Assembly (NCBI GenBank): GCA_026394155.1
Contig: JAPKYT010000062.1
Span: 1 to 35,545 of the forward strand
Length of the DNA: 35,545 bases
Direction: 5' to 3'
Source of the DNA: a bacterium
Lineage (GTDB): Bacteria; Electryoneota; RPQS01
Of the stretch, positions 8,777 to 17,980 are shown piece after piece. Under the pieces are notes generated by a model. That model searched no databases. It saw nothing but the letters and a program-made list of their open reading frames with translations, and was not told where the DNA came from. Numbering within the stretch: the stretch's first letter is position 1; the number at the start of each line of letters is the position of its first letter. A program made the position numbers and the translations under genes.

Positions 8777-10269
8777 GCGACGACCCGCGGCGGATTCCGC
8801 AAGCATTGATCATAGAGCTCACGGTAGCGACGCGCCGACTGCGCCCACGAGAAGTCCTGTGCCATGGCGTTGCGCTGCAAGGCCATCCATCGCTCGCGAT
8901 CCCGGAACGTTTTCACGGCGCGGCGCACAGTCTGCAGCAGCGCGTCCGGCCGGTACTCCCGAAAACTGAAACCCGTGCCGCCTGCGGCGTCGGCGGCATC
9001 CACCACGGTGTCGGCCAGCCCGCCCGTCGCGCGCACCACCGGCAAAGTCCCGTAGCGCATGCTCATCATTTGATTCAATCCGCACGGCTCATATTTGGAC
9101 GGCATGAGGAAGATGTCGGCCCCGGCCTCGATCAGATGCGCCAATCCCTCATCGTAGCCGATGCGCACGGCGAAGCGGTCGGGATAGAGCCGGGCGAACT
9201 CGTGAAACACGTGCTCCAGATGCGGATCGCCGCTGCCCAAGAGCACCATGCGCGCCGGAAGATGGAAGATGTCACTCAGCACCGGAATGAGAATCTCGAA
9301 TCCTTTCTGACCGGCGATTCGGGACACGCTGCCGAAAAGCGGCACCGACGCATCGTAGCTTAGTCCCATGCGGGCGCAGAGCGCCAGCTTGTTGCGCTCT
9401 TTGTTCTCGAGCGCGTTCGCATCGTAGGTCGCGGCCAGGTGCGCATCGGTGGCGGGGTTCCACGCGTCGGTATCCAGGCCGTTCAGAATGCCCGCCACGC
9501 TGTCGCCGCGCGCGTGCAGCACCGCTTCCAGACCGTAACCGTACTCGTAGCTGCTCTGAATCTCACGAGCATAGGTGGGCGATACGGTGTTCAGCATGTC
9601 CGCGAATTCCAGACCCGCCTTGAGGAAGTTCACATGGCCGTAGAACTCCAGCGGGCCGCCCGGAAAGTAGAATCGCTCCGCGCCATCGCCGATTCGATTC
9701 ACAGATTCCGGCCCGAACAGTCCATGATAGGCGATGTTGTGAATCGTCAGCAGCGTGCGCGTCCGCGCGAAAGCCCCTGCGCCGCGCTTGCGACTCACCA
9801 GAAATGCGGCCAGAGCGCTTTGCCAATCGTTGCAGTGAATGACGTCCGGCTCCCAATCGGTCACCCGGCACAACTGCAGCGCCGCTCGCGACAAGAGAAT
9901 GAAGCGATAGTCATTGTCAATGTAGTCGCCGTTGGTGAACGGGTCCACGTACAGGCCCGGCCGGTCGTAGAGCGGGTCGCATTCCACAAAGTAGGTTTCC
10001 ACGTCACCGGTGCGCGGCGCGCGGCTGAAGCCGAATCGCAGCGACCGCCCGCGGAAGTCGGCCCGCAATCCGGTCGCGCCGTCACAGTTGCGAATGCCGT
10101 GCTGCTCGCGGTTGATGAAGCCGTAGCGCGGCGTCAGCACCCGCAGCTCGCAGCCCTCCGCCGCCAAGGCCCGCGGCAGAGCGGCGCTGATGTCGGCCAG
10201 TCCACCCGTCTTGCTGAACGGCGCCACTTCGGATGACACAAAGAGGACGCGCCGCGCCGCCCTACTCAT
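8773..10269 (-). CDS. glgA: Glycogen (starch) synthase, GT5 family
   Basis: 498 aa, the usual length of bacterial GlgA. It transfers glucose from ADP-glucose (or UDP-glucose) to the non-reducing end of an alpha-1,4-glucan in the cytoplasm. The N-terminal glucosyl-donor motif KTGGLAD is at residues 20-26. The C-terminal GT-B domain carries LFGSVSRIAGQKGFE and the conserved PSKYEPCGLNQMMSMRYGT block with the catalytic Glu, then GGLADTV. The start ATG overlaps the end of the GGDEF gene by 8 bases, and the stop overlaps the NHL gene by 4. No glgB, glgC or glgP is in the window, so the rest of the glycogen pathway must be elsewhere. Confidence 0.96.
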   Translation of the reverse strand: MSRAARRVLFVSSEVAPFSKTGGLADISAALPRALAAEGCELRVLTPRYGFINREQHGIRNCDGATGLRADFRGRSLRFGFSRAPRTGDVETYFVECDPLYDRPGLYVDPFTNGDYIDNDYRFILLSRAALQLCRVTDWEPDVIHCNDWQSALAAFLVSRKRGAGAFARTRTLLTIHNIAYHGLFGPESVNRIGDGAERFYFPGGPLEFYGHVNFLKAGLEFADMLNTVSPTYAREIQSSYEYGYGLEAVLHARGDSVAGILNGLDTDAWNPATDAHLAATYDANALENKERNKLALCARMGLSYDASVPLFGSVSRIAGQKGFEILIPVLSDIFHLPARMVLLGSGDPHLEHVFHEFARLYPDRFAVRIGYDEGLAHLIEAGADIFLMPSKYEPCGLNQMMSMRYGTLPVVRATGGLADTVVDAADAAGGTGFSFREYRPDALLQTVRRAVKTFRDRERWMALQRNAMAQDFSWAQSARRYRELYDQCLRNPPRVVA

Positions 10270-11683
10270 GATCGCTTTCCGAGGCGAGCCGCACCAAGTT
10301 GCGTCCGTGCCGCTTCACCCAGTAGAGCGCGCGGTCGGCCCGTTCGATGAGTACGTCCGGCGAGGCCGCGTCGCGGTTGTCGGTCACTCCGCACGACACG
10401 GTAATCGAGCCGATCATCTCGCCGTCTTCACTGATGAAGCGCTGCGCTTCTACCGTCTTGCGGATTTTTTCCGCCACGATGAGGCCGCTCTGCGCGTCCA
10501 CTTCGGGCAGGATGAGCGCGAATTCCTCACCGCCGTAGCGCGCCACGAAATCTATGTCGCGAACGGACCCGCGGATGGTGCATGCCGTCTCGGCCAGCAC
10601 GCGATCTCCCGCGAGATGGCCGTAGGTATCGTTGTAGCCCTTGAAATCGTCTATGTCAATCATGATGAGGGCCATGCTCTTTTGATAGCGCACCGCGCGT
10701 TGGAACTCGGTGCGCAGTTGATCGCGGAAGAAACGGTGATTGAACAGATTCGTCAGGCCGTCCACCATGGCCATGCGCTGCATGCGCACCAGAGTTCGCG
10801 TACGGTCCAGGTAAAGCGACAGCTCGCGGCGCAGAACTTCCAGCGCTTCGACCTCGCCCGCCAAAGGGCAAAGAGTCCGCGCATAGAGAAGCTTGATGAT
10901 GCCGAGGAGTTGTGCGCCGCCCAGCATGGGTAGGAGAAACGCCGACCGGAAAAGACTCCCGCGTGAAGAGCCTGCCAGCTGCACGTCCGGAGCCGCGGCA
11001 AGGTCTTCCACGTAAAGCACTCGTTCGCGGCGGTGAAGCAGGCGCTGCAAGCGAGGGGTCAGAATTGCCGGAATCGCGTATTCAAGTTGTGACGCGTGCT
11101 GCCACGTCCAGCCGCTTTCGCGTCCCGGCCAGAATTCGGACGGATTCGTCATTTCCACTTCGAAGAGCTCGGGCTCCAGCAGCTCCTCCACCAGGCGGCT
11201 CAAGCTTGAGAACAGCGGCTCTCCTTCGAGATCGAGCTGATTAAAGGCTTGCGCCGACCGGAGCACCACGCACTCCAGTTCCAGCCAGGCCTGCCGCTCA
11301 TGATCCTGAAGCAGAGTCAGCAGGCGCGATGAACGTTGCGCCTCACTCTCGTTCGCCGGCGCCTGTTCAAGCCGTTCGCCGAGCCACCTGCTGACCTCTG
11401 AGGCGGCACCACGATCCGAAGTGAAGGCAAGCGAGTATTCGCCGGGAGATTGACGGAAAGGCGAAGGACAGCGCGCGGAGGATTCCGCCACGCAAAGCAC
11501 GCCGCTTGCATCCAAGATTCGCGCCGAAGGAACCGCCGAATCGGCGGAGTCCAGCGAGTTCACCGTCAAGCCAAGAGCCTGAACGGCTTCCGTCAGGCGC
11601 CGGAATCGCTCCGCCGAGCACCGGTAGCGATGCCACTGATCGGCGTTGGGCGAGCCGCTAATCCGCTGAAAGATCGAGTCCAT
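10262..11683 (-). CDS. GGDEF diguanylate cyclase with GAF-like sensory region
   Basis: 473 aa, no transmembrane segments. The C-terminal GGDEF domain runs from about residue 300 and has an intact GGEEF active site at 384-388 preceded by RY. The product-inhibition I-site RDID is at 375-378, five residues before the motif, as in PleD. The protein should therefore make c-di-GMP from two GTP and be feedback-inhibited. Residues about 130-290 look like a GAF-type domain, though weakly conserved; residues 1-120 are not recognised. There is no EAL or HD-GYP domain. The start ATG lies 26 bases inside the upstream DUF72 gene, and the stop overlaps glgA by 8 bases. This ties the cyclase to glycogen synthase and outer-membrane genes. 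Confidence 0.93.
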   Translation of the reverse strand: MDSIFQRISGSPNADQWHRYRCSAERFRRLTEAVQALGLTVNSLDSADSAVPSARILDASGVLCVAESSARCPSPFRQSPGEYSLAFTSDRGAASEVSRWLGERLEQAPANESEAQRSSRLLTLLQDHERQAWLELECVVLRSAQAFNQLDLEGEPLFSSLSRLVEELLEPELFEVEMTNPSEFWPGRESGWTWQHASQLEYAIPAILTPRLQRLLHRRERVLYVEDLAAAPDVQLAGSSRGSLFRSAFLLPMLGGAQLLGIIKLLYARTLCPLAGEVEALEVLRRELSLYLDRTRTLVRMQRMAMVDGLTNLFNHRFFRDQLRTEFQRAVRYQKSMALIMIDIDDFKGYNDTYGHLAGDRVLAETACTIRGSVRDIDFVARYGGEEFALILPEVDAQSGLIVAEKIRKTVEAQRFISEDGEMIGSITVSCGVTDNRDAASPDVLIERADRALYWVKRHGRNLVRLASESDHE

Positions 11684-12491
11684 TGGCGGAGAGTTGTTGC
11701 TGGCCGGAGGTCGCCGCTTCCAGCCACGATTTCAGCCACCACGCATTGCGCGGCGCTTGTCCCGCATAGCAGTTGTTGAAGAGAACTACGCCGTGTCGGG
11801 CCGGCGATTCTAACTCGACCAGCTCCCGGCCGAAAGCCCCCAGTTCTTCTTCCGAGTAGTTGTAATCGTAGCGGTCACCGGCGCGCGAGTTGTACCAAGT
11901 GCGCGCATTCCGGCCGTGAAGACGCGCGTAGAACAGCTCCGAGGTTGTCAGCAGGCGGTGCGGCATCAAATCCGGCAGATCAGGTTCGTCCGCGCACACC
12001 CACGTAATACCCGCCTCGCGGATGCGGCTGACGGCCTCGTCATTCAGCCAAGTGCGGCTGCGAAACTCCGCGCACAGGGGCACGCCGTCACAGTGCGACT
12101 GAACCTCAAGCACGTAACTTATGGCCTCCGTCGAATGGCGAAAACCAGCGGGAAATTGCGCCAGAACGCCGATCAACTTGTTCGCTCCGCGCAGCGGCTC
12201 CAACGCCGCAAGGAGCTCACGCATGGACGACGCCGGTTCCTGCCGCTGGTGCGTCACCTCGGCGTGCACTTTGGCGATGAAGCGAAAATTCGGCGGCGTC
12301 TTGCGTTCGATGGCCGCGTAGGTCCGCGCCGGCGCAATGCGATAGTAGGTGCTGTTGATCTCGCCGACGGAAAAACGCGCGGCGTAGTATTCAAGCCATT
12401 GGTTCTGCGGCACGCGCAGCGGGTAGAAGCTGCCCGCCCAGTCGTCAAACCTCCAGCCGGATGTGCCGATGTCAATAGCGCGAGGATGCAT
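11658..12491 (-). CDS. DUF72 (YecE-like) protein
   Basis: 277 aa from the ATG at 12491, which gives MHPRAIDIGTSGWRF, the typical DUF72 N-terminus. The ORF track start at 12644 adds 51 residues that are only hutI read in another frame. Family hallmarks are GTSGW near the start, INSTYYRI (the N-S-(T/F)-(F/Y) block), FRFIAKVH, LAQFPAGF and the C-terminal NNCYAGQAPRNAWW. The fold is a TIM barrel, the biochemical function is not established, and the protein is expected to be cytoplasmic. It overlaps hutI by 20 bases and the GGDEF gene by 26, so translation is probably coupled to both. Confidence 0.9.
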   Translation of the reverse strand: MHPRAIDIGTSGWRFDDWAGSFYPLRVPQNQWLEYYAARFSVGEINSTYYRIAPARTYAAIERKTPPNFRFIAKVHAEVTHQRQEPASSMRELLAALEPLRGANKLIGVLAQFPAGFRHSTEAISYVLEVQSHCDGVPLCAEFRSRTWLNDEAVSRIREAGITWVCADEPDLPDLMPHRLLTTSELFYARLHGRNARTWYNSRAGDRYDYNYSEEELGAFGRELVELESPARHGVVLFNNCYAGQAPRNAWWLKSWLEAATSGQQQLSANGLDLSAD

Positions 12492-13743
12492 CCGGGTCCC
12501 GCCACACAGGTTTGCCGCCGATAAACACCGCCGCGGCGCGCAATTCGCCGAAGTGATACGAAAGAGATTCGAGATCCGGCAGCTTCCACAGTGCGACGTC
12601 GCCGCGCTTGCCCGCCTCCAGAGATCCGACTTCATCTTCAGCATTCACCACTTCCGCCGCGTTGAAGGTGGTGGCCCAAAGCAGTTCCTCCGGAGTCATC
12701 TGACAGTAAATCGCCGCCGCGGTCATGCAAAAGGGCAGTGATTCGGTCATGGCCGATCCGGGATTCATGTCGGTGGCCACGGCCACGCGCATGCCCAGCG
12801 CGATCATGCGTCGCACCGGCGGATACGGCAAATCACCGAGAAAGAACACGCTCGCCGGAAGCGCCACGCCTGTGGTGCGCGCGGCGGCCAGAGCGAGCAT
12901 TTCTTCTTCGTTGAGATACTCGAGGTGATGGGCGCTGCCCGCTCCGACTTCCGCGGCCAGCAGCGCGCCTCCGGAATGACCGAATTGATTGGCGTGAACC
13001 ATACACGACAGGCCGCGCTCCTGTGCCGCGCGCAGAAAGCGGCGCGACTCCTCCACCGTGAAAGCGCCGTTCTCGCAGAACACGTCCACCGCCTCCGCCA
13101 AACCCTCGGCGGCGACCGACGGAATCATGCGTTCCACGACTTCGGCGCAGAAGTCGCCGCGTCGCTCCCGGTACTCCGCCGGCAGAGCGTGAATCAGAAA
13201 CGTGCTGTGAACGCGCTGCGGAATGTGCGTCTCGATTTCGCGAATCGCCCGCAGCGATTTGCGCTCACCCTCCCAGTCGAGACCGTAACCGGACTTGGCT
13301 TCAAGCGTCGTCACCCCGCAGGTCAGCGAGCGATGAAAGCGCGGCAGTGACTCCTCGATCAGCCGTTCCGTCGTCGCCTCGCGGACTTTTCGCGCTGTCG
13401 CTTGAATACCGCCACCCGCCGCCGCCATTTCCAAATACGTCTTGCCGGCATTGCGCAAATGGAACTCGGCGGCGCGGTTGCCGACAAAAATGGGATGAGT
13501 GTGGCAATCCACCAGCCCCGGAGTAGCCAGCGCTCCTTGAGCGTCGAACCGCTCCACCTGCGCGGGACTCTGCGCCAGCACCTCCGCTTCCGCTCCCACC
13601 ACAGCAATGCGGCCATCGTGGATCAGGATGGCCGCCTGCGGAATCTTCTCAACGCGCTCTGCCCACTGCGCGCGATCTTGCGACAGCGGCGTGGCGAGCA
13701 AGCCGATATTGTGAATCAACAAGTCGGACACGGAAAGGTTCAA
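12472..13743 (-). CDS. hutI: Imidazolonepropionase
   Basis: 423 aa, family length. It hydrolyses 4-imidazolone-5-propionate to N-formimino-L-glutamate, the third step of histidine breakdown, in the cytoplasm. Amidohydrolase motifs are visible: DCHTHP with metal ligands His81 and His83, SGYGLDWEGE, VHANQFGHSGG with a third His region, and ATDMNPGSAMTES with the metal-binding Asp. The start is TTG at 13743, overlapping the hydratase stop as TTGA. No ATG occurs nearby in frame and the N-terminus matches the family. It lies two genes after hutU with a hydratase-family gene in between, and its 3' end overlaps the DUF72 gene by 20 bases. Confidence 0.96.
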   Translation of the reverse strand: MNLSVSDLLIHNIGLLATPLSQDRAQWAERVEKIPQAAILIHDGRIAVVGAEAEVLAQSPAQVERFDAQGALATPGLVDCHTHPIFVGNRAAEFHLRNAGKTYLEMAAAGGGIQATARKVREATTERLIEESLPRFHRSLTCGVTTLEAKSGYGLDWEGERKSLRAIREIETHIPQRVHSTFLIHALPAEYRERRGDFCAEVVERMIPSVAAEGLAEAVDVFCENGAFTVEESRRFLRAAQERGLSCMVHANQFGHSGGALLAAEVGAGSAHHLEYLNEEEMLALAAARTTGVALPASVFFLGDLPYPPVRRMIALGMRVAVATDMNPGSAMTESLPFCMTAAAIYCQMTPEELLWATTFNAAEVVNAEDEVGSLEAGKRGDVALWKLPDLESLSYHFGELRAAAVFIGGKPVWRDPDASSRY

Positions 13744-14519
13744 CGTCCGCGAAATTCGGGTTTGCGCTTTTCGAGAAAGGCCGAGGTGCCTTCGTTCTTG
13801 TCTTCAGTGCCGCAGGCGTAGGCGAACAAGTTCTCTTCGACCTGAAGGCCGCGATCCAAGCCAAGCTGCAAACCAGCCTCCACCGCCTCGAGAATGGCTG
13901 CCACCGCGCGCCGCGGCTTGCCCGCCAGATCAGCGGCGAGCTTGCGCGCCGCCGGCATCAATTCAGTTTGCGCCACCACCGCGTTGACCAATCCCCATTG
14001 CAGCGCCTCCTCCGCCGCGATCATGCGACCCGTGAGGATCAAGTCCAGCGCGCGTGCGCGTCCCACCAATCGCGGCAGACGCTGCGTGCCGCCGTAACCG
14101 GGAATGATTCCGAGGTTGATTTCCGGCTGTCCGAACTTCGCGTTCTCGGAAGCGAGGCGCAAATGGCAGGACATGGCCAGTTCGCAGCCGCCGCCCAAGG
14201 CGAAACCGTTGACCGCGGCAATCACCGGCACGCGCAGTTTCTCAATCAGGGAGTAGAGTCGCAGACCGCGCGCGGCAAAGTCCTTTCCGCTGATCACATC
14301 GAGGTCGCGAATCTCGGCGATGTCCGCTCCAGCAACAAAACTCTTCTCGCCTGCTCCCGTGAGAATCACCGCGCCAACGCCCGAGTCCGGTTTGCCGAAT
14401 CCGCCGAACACTTCTTCGAGCTCCGTGAGCGTGGCCGAATTCAGGGCGTTCAGTGTCTTCGGGCGGTTGATAGTGACCACGGCCACCGCCCCGTCGCGTT
14501 CGACGATCAGATTCTCCAT
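13740..14519 (-). CDS. Enoyl-CoA hydratase/isomerase (crotonase) family protein
   Basis: 259 aa, the typical length of a short-chain enoyl-CoA hydratase. The oxyanion-hole and CoA region AGADIAEI and GFALGGGCELAM are present. Both catalytic glutamates of true hydratases are visible, Glu113 (GGCELA) and Glu133 (FGQPEINLG), followed by PGYGGTQRLPR. It should add water to trans-2-enoyl-CoA, as in beta-oxidation or amino-acid and butyrate pathways, in the cytoplasm. It sits 25 bases after hutU and overlaps hutI by four bases. It has no known part in histidine degradation, so its substrate in this operon is unclear. Confidence 0.92.
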   Translation of the reverse strand: MENLIVERDGAVAVVTINRPKTLNALNSATLTELEEVFGGFGKPDSGVGAVILTGAGEKSFVAGADIAEIRDLDVISGKDFAARGLRLYSLIEKLRVPVIAAVNGFALGGGCELAMSCHLRLASENAKFGQPEINLGIIPGYGGTQRLPRLVGRARALDLILTGRMIAAEEALQWGLVNAVVAQTELMPAARKLAADLAGKPRRAVAAILEAVEAGLQLGLDRGLQVEENLFAYACGTEDKNEGTSAFLEKRKPEFRGR

Positions 14520-14544
14520 TTCCGCTTCTCCCGGTTGGACAACT

Positions 14545-16203
14545 TCAGTAGTTCAATCCCGGAACGCGCACGTTATGGCGGCGCGCGGTGTCCGTTGCTT
14601 CCTCGTAGCCCGCGTCATGATGGCGAAGAACTCCCATGGCCGGATCGTTCGTCAGCACGCGTTCGAGCCGCGCGGCGGCGGCATCGGTTCCCACCGCGAC
14701 AATCACCTGCCCGGCATGCAGCGAAAGTCCGATTCCCACACCGCCACCGTGATGAAAACTCACCCACGACGCGCCCGACGCCGTATTCACCAGCGCGTTG
14801 AGAATCGGCCAGTCGGCAATCGCGTCCGAGCCGTCCTTCATCGCTTCCGTCTCGCGATAAGGCGAGGCCACCGAGCCGCAGTCGAGATGATCGCGCCCGA
14901 TCACTACCGGTGCCGACACTTTACCGCTGCGCACGAGTTCGTTAATTGCCAAACCTAACTTCGCGCGGTCGCCCTGTCCCAGCCAGCAGATGCGCGCCGG
15001 CAAACCCTGAAGGGGAATTTTCGGTGTGGCCATCTTGATCCAGCGCGCGAGGCCTTCATCATGCGGAAAGATGCGCAGCACCTCTTCATCAATGGTGCGA
15101 ATGTCGCGCGCATCGCCGGAGAGCGCCGCCCAACGGAACGGCCCTTTGCCCTGACAGAAGAGCGGCCGGATGTAGGCGGGAACGAAACCCGGATAGGCGA
15201 AGGCGTCGGCGAATCCGGCTTTGAACGCCTGCCCGCGCAGATTGTTGCCGTAGTCGAAGACCACCGCGCCGCGCTTCTGAAACTCGACCATGGCCTGCGT
15301 GTGCACCAGCATGGACTGCACGCTGCGGCGGATGTACTCCTGCGGGTCGCGCTTGCGTAGTTCGAGCGCTTTGGCGAAAGAAATCCCGTGCGGAACGTAG
15401 CCGTTGAGTTCGTCGTGCGCCGACGTCTGATCCGTCACCACGTCGGGAAGAACGTTGCGGCGCAAGAGCTCGGGCAAGACGTCCGCGCAGTTGCCCACCA
15501 AACCGACCGAGAGCGCCTCGCTCTTCTTCACCGCTTCATTCACCCAGCGCAGCGCTTCATCGAGGTTTTCGGTGGAGCGGTCGCAGAAGCCGATCTCCAC
15601 TCGCCTCCGCGCGCGCGCCGGATCCACTTCCACGCACAAGGCCACGCCGCCGCAGAGTGTCACGGCCAGCGGCTGCGCGCCGCCCATGCCGCCCAGTCCG
15701 CCGGTAAGCGTCCACTTGCCCTTCAGCGTGCCGCCGAAGTGCTTGGCGGCCAGCGAGGCAAACGTCTCGTATGTCCCCTGCAGAATTCCCTGCGTGCCGA
15801 TATAGATCCACGAACCTGCGGTCATCTGACCGTACATGATGAGACCTTTGGCTTCGAGCTCGTGGAAATAAGGCCAGGTGGCCCACTGCGGCACAAGATT
15901 GGAATTGGCGATGAGCACGCGCGGCGCGTCGGGGTGCGTTTTCACCACTCCCACCGCCTTGCCCGATTGCACCAGGAGCGTGTCGTCATTTTCGAGCTTC
16001 TTGAGCGCTTCGAGAATTCCGAACAGCGCCTCCCGATTGCGCGCCGCCTTTCCCGCGCCGCCGTAGACAATGAGTTGATCTCTGTCTTCGGCAACGGCGG
16101 GATCGAGATTGTTCAGCAGCATGCGCATCGCCGCTTCCTGAATCCAGCCTTTGCAGGTCAGGGAGGATCCGTGCGGTGTGCGGGGGATTTCGGCCGTGGT
16201 CAT
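14545..16203 (-). CDS. hutU: Urocanate hydratase
   Basis: 552 aa, family length. It converts urocanate to 4-imidazolone-5-propionate using tightly bound NAD as an electrophile, the second step of histidine breakdown. NAD-binding [13 protein letters not shown], the region around [15 protein letters not shown] with the active-site Cys, and [17 protein letters not shown] near the C-terminus are all typical. The ATG at 16203 gives the conserved N-terminus; no strong ribosome site is seen. It is the first gene of the left operon, about 100 bases downstream of a predicted start site. hutH (histidase), hutG and hutF are not in the window. Confidence 0.97.
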   Translation of the reverse strand: MTTAEIPRTPHGSSLTCKGWIQEAAMRMLLNNLDPAVAEDRDQLIVYGGAGKAARNREALFGILEALKKLENDDTLLVQSGKAVGVVKTHPDAPRVLIANSNLVPQWATWPYFHELEAKGLIMYGQMTAGSWIYIGTQGILQGTYETFASLAAKHFGGTLKGKWTLTGGLGGMGGAQPLAVTLCGGVALCVEVDPARARRRVEIGFCDRSTENLDEALRWVNEAVKKSEALSVGLVGNCADVLPELLRRNVLPDVVTDQTSAHDELNGYVPHGISFAKALELRKRDPQEYIRRSVQSMLVHTQAMVEFQKRGAVVFDYGNNLRGQAFKAGFADAFAYPGFVPAYIRPLFCQGKGPFRWAALSGDARDIRTIDEEVLRIFPHDEGLARWIKMATPKIPLQGLPARICWLGQGDRAKLGLAINELVRSGKVSAPVVIGRDHLDCGSVASPYRETEAMKDGSDAIADWPILNALVNTASGASWVSFHHGGGVGIGLSLHAGQVIVAVGTDAAAARLERVLTNDPAMGVLRHHDAGYEEATDTARRHNVRVPGLNY

Positions 16204-16309
16204 AGTGCTCAGATCAGACCTGCAAAAACAGGATAATCAATTACAAAGAGGAATTCGGCAGCTCACAAGGCGGAAGGAAGGGGCTTCTTTGTCGCCATAG
16301 GGTTTGACA

Positions 16310-16338
16310 AATATACATCCCCTGCCGTCGAAAGTCAA
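16310..16338 (-). promoter_or_regulatory. Predicted sigma70-type promoter of the hutU operon
   Basis: On the minus strand TTGACT (16333-16338) is followed after exactly 17 bases by TATATT (16310-16315), which continues as TATATTTG. This is close to consensus for -35/-10. It also matches the Bacteroidetes-type TAnnTTTG element at -7. Transcription would start near 16303, giving a leader of about 100 bases before hutU. It sits immediately after the rplQ terminator. A weaker alternative, TTGTGA-N17-TGTAAT, lies at 16240-16268. Confidence 0.6.
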
Positions 16339-16354
16339 GTGCAAGGAAACCAAT

Positions 16355-16384
16355 GAAAAAGCCACACCCGAGGGGGATGTGGCT
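16355..16384 (-). terminator. Intrinsic terminator of the ribosomal-protein operon after rplQ
   Basis: The minus-strand RNA would form AGCCACA..TGTGGCT, seven perfect pairs plus two more across one mismatch, around a short loop. A run of five Ts follows directly (GGCTTTTTC). It begins 21 bases after the rplQ stop codon. This is the only clear intrinsic terminator I found in the window and it closes the str-S10-spc-alpha block. Confidence 0.88.
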
Positions 16385-16405
16385 CGCAGAATGTCTTGGC
16401 CCGTT

Positions 16406-16972
16406 CTACTTCTCGCTGCTCTTTTTGGCCGCTTTCTTTCCGGTCGCGGCGGGCGCCTTGCGTGTGCCCGACTTGGCGGCCGGCTTGGCCTTGCTCTCGG
16501 CCTTCTTAGGCGGTTTCTTCTCGCGCGCAGGCTTAGTGGTGGAACCGCCGGACTTTTTCGCCGATTTCTCCGCCTTTTTCGATTCGGCGGCCTTGACCTT
16601 CTCGGCCATCACGCCTTCGTAGCCCACCAGCTCTACGATGGCCATAGCTGCGTTGTCGCCCACCCGCGAACCCAGCTTGATGATGCGCGTGTAGCCGCCG
16701 TTGCGGTCGGCGTAGGTGGGGGCGATTTCTTCGAACAGGCTCTTCACCACCGACTTGCGGCTGAGGAAGCGCAAGACGTGACGGCGCGCCGCCAGATGTC
16801 CCTTCTTGGCCTTGGTCACCAGCCGCTCAGCGAATGGCCGCAGCTCGCGAGCCTTGGCCAGCGTGGTGCGAATGCGCTTGTGCTGAAAAAGCTCCTGCGC
16901 GAGGTTGGAGAGCAGCGCCTTGCGATGAGCGGGTGAGCGGCTCAGACTCCGCCCCACGTGTAAATGTCTCAT
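16406..16972 (-). CDS. rplQ: Ribosomal protein L17 (bL17) with long basic C-terminal tail
   Basis: 188 aa. Residues 1-120 are a complete bL17 core ([21 protein letters not shown], then the block ending [12 protein letters not shown]). It binds 23S rRNA in the large subunit near the exit tunnel. Residues 121-188 are an extra Lys/Ala/Pro/Ser-rich low-complexity tail; many L17 proteins end near 120-130. The tail probably is disordered and RNA-contacting (inference). The ATG overlaps the rpoA stop as ATGA. It is the last gene of the ribosomal block, with a terminator just downstream. Confidence 0.96.
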   Translation of the reverse strand: MRHLHVGRSLSRSPAHRKALLSNLAQELFQHKRIRTTLAKARELRPFAERLVTKAKKGHLAARRHVLRFLSRKSVVKSLFEEIAPTYADRNGGYTRIIKLGSRVGDNAAMAIVELVGYEGVMAEKVKAAESKKAEKSAKKSGGSTTKPAREKKPPKKAESKAKPAAKSGTRKAPAATGKKAAKKSSEK

Positions 16973-17961
16973 TTCTTATCGTGTTCGGGGTTGAGGTACC
17001 TGTCCACGTCCATGCCGAAGTGGAGCCCCTTGACCTTGAGAATCTCGTTGAGTTCCACCAGCGACTTGCGCCCGAAGTTCTTGAACTTGAGCATATCGGG
17101 CTCGTCGCGGCGCACCAGATCGGCGATGGTGCGAACGCGCGCTTCCTTCAGGCAGTTGGCGCTGCGCACCGAAAGCTCGAGTTCTTCCACCGGCTTGCGC
17201 AGCAGCTTGCGAATGTGCAGCGTCTCCTCGTCAATGTCCTCTTCCTCTTCCTTCTCGGGCTTGACGTCGAAGTTAATGAAGAGTTGGATATGATCGCGCA
17301 GCGTGCGCGCGGCAAAGGTCAGCGCGTCGTCGGGAGTGATCGAGCCGTCCGTCCAAATCTCCAGCGTCAGTTTTTCGTAGTCAATGCGCTGACCGACGCG
17401 GGTGTTCTCGATGGTGTAGGTGACGTTGCGGACGGGCGAATAAATCGCGTCGAGAGGAATCAGTCCGATGGGCGCATCGGCCGGGCGGTTCTCTTCGGCG
17501 GGCACATAGCCGCGGCCGCGGCGGACTTGCAGCTCGAGCTTCACTTCCGCGTCGCGGTTGAGGGTGGCGATGTGGTGCTCGGGGTTGAGAACCTCGAAAT
17601 CGTTGTTGCCGATCTGAATGTCGCGGGCCGTGAATTCCTTGGGCCCGCGCAAATGGAGCACGACCTTGTCGGGCTTCTTGTTCAGCAGTTTGAAGCGCAC
17701 CTGCTTCAGATTGAGCACGATCTCCGTCATGTCCTCGGTGACGCCGGGGATGGTGGAGAATTCGTGCAGCACGCCGTCAAGCCGGGCGGAGACAATGGCC
17801 GCCCCTTGGAGCGAAGATATGAGAACACGGCGCAGACTGTTGCCGATGGTCACGCCATAACCGCGTTCCAGCGGCTGAATCAGGAACTTGCCATAGGTAT
17901 CCGTATGGGTGGTTTCGTCAATCTCCACCGCCTCGGGCATCTGGAAGTTCGAACCGTTCAT
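16969..17961 (-). CDS. rpoA: DNA-directed RNA polymerase subunit alpha
   Basis: 330 aa, normal length. The N-terminal assembly domain has [25 protein letters not shown] and the [14 protein letters not shown] region. The acidic linker [11 protein letters not shown] leads to the C-terminal domain with [20 protein letters not shown] and LVELNEIL. This domain contacts UP elements and activators. The ATG at 17961 follows a strong GAGGAG site. It is 19 bases after rpsD and overlaps rplQ by four bases, the standard alpha-operon order. Confidence 0.98.
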   Translation of the reverse strand: MNGSNFQMPEAVEIDETTHTDTYGKFLIQPLERGYGVTIGNSLRRVLISSLQGAAIVSARLDGVLHEFSTIPGVTEDMTEIVLNLKQVRFKLLNKKPDKVVLHLRGPKEFTARDIQIGNNDFEVLNPEHHIATLNRDAEVKLELQVRRGRGYVPAEENRPADAPIGLIPLDAIYSPVRNVTYTIENTRVGQRIDYEKLTLEIWTDGSITPDDALTFAARTLRDHIQLFINFDVKPEKEEEEDIDEETLHIRKLLRKPVEELELSVRSANCLKEARVRTIADLVRRDEPDMLKFKNFGRKSLVELNEILKVKGLHFGMDVDRYLNPEHDKK

Positions 17962-17980
17962 GTATCTCCTCGCGGTCTGA

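Noticed and set aside
16263-16298. Eleven-codon minus-strand ORF (MATKKPLPSAL) in the hutU leader, considered as a leader peptide
   Set aside because: It would begin about five bases after the predicted transcript start, has no ribosome site and contains no His codons expected for a histidine-sensing leader.
16304-16309. TTGACA on the plus strand near the hutU promoter
   Set aside because: No -10 at a suitable distance and no plus-strand gene downstream.
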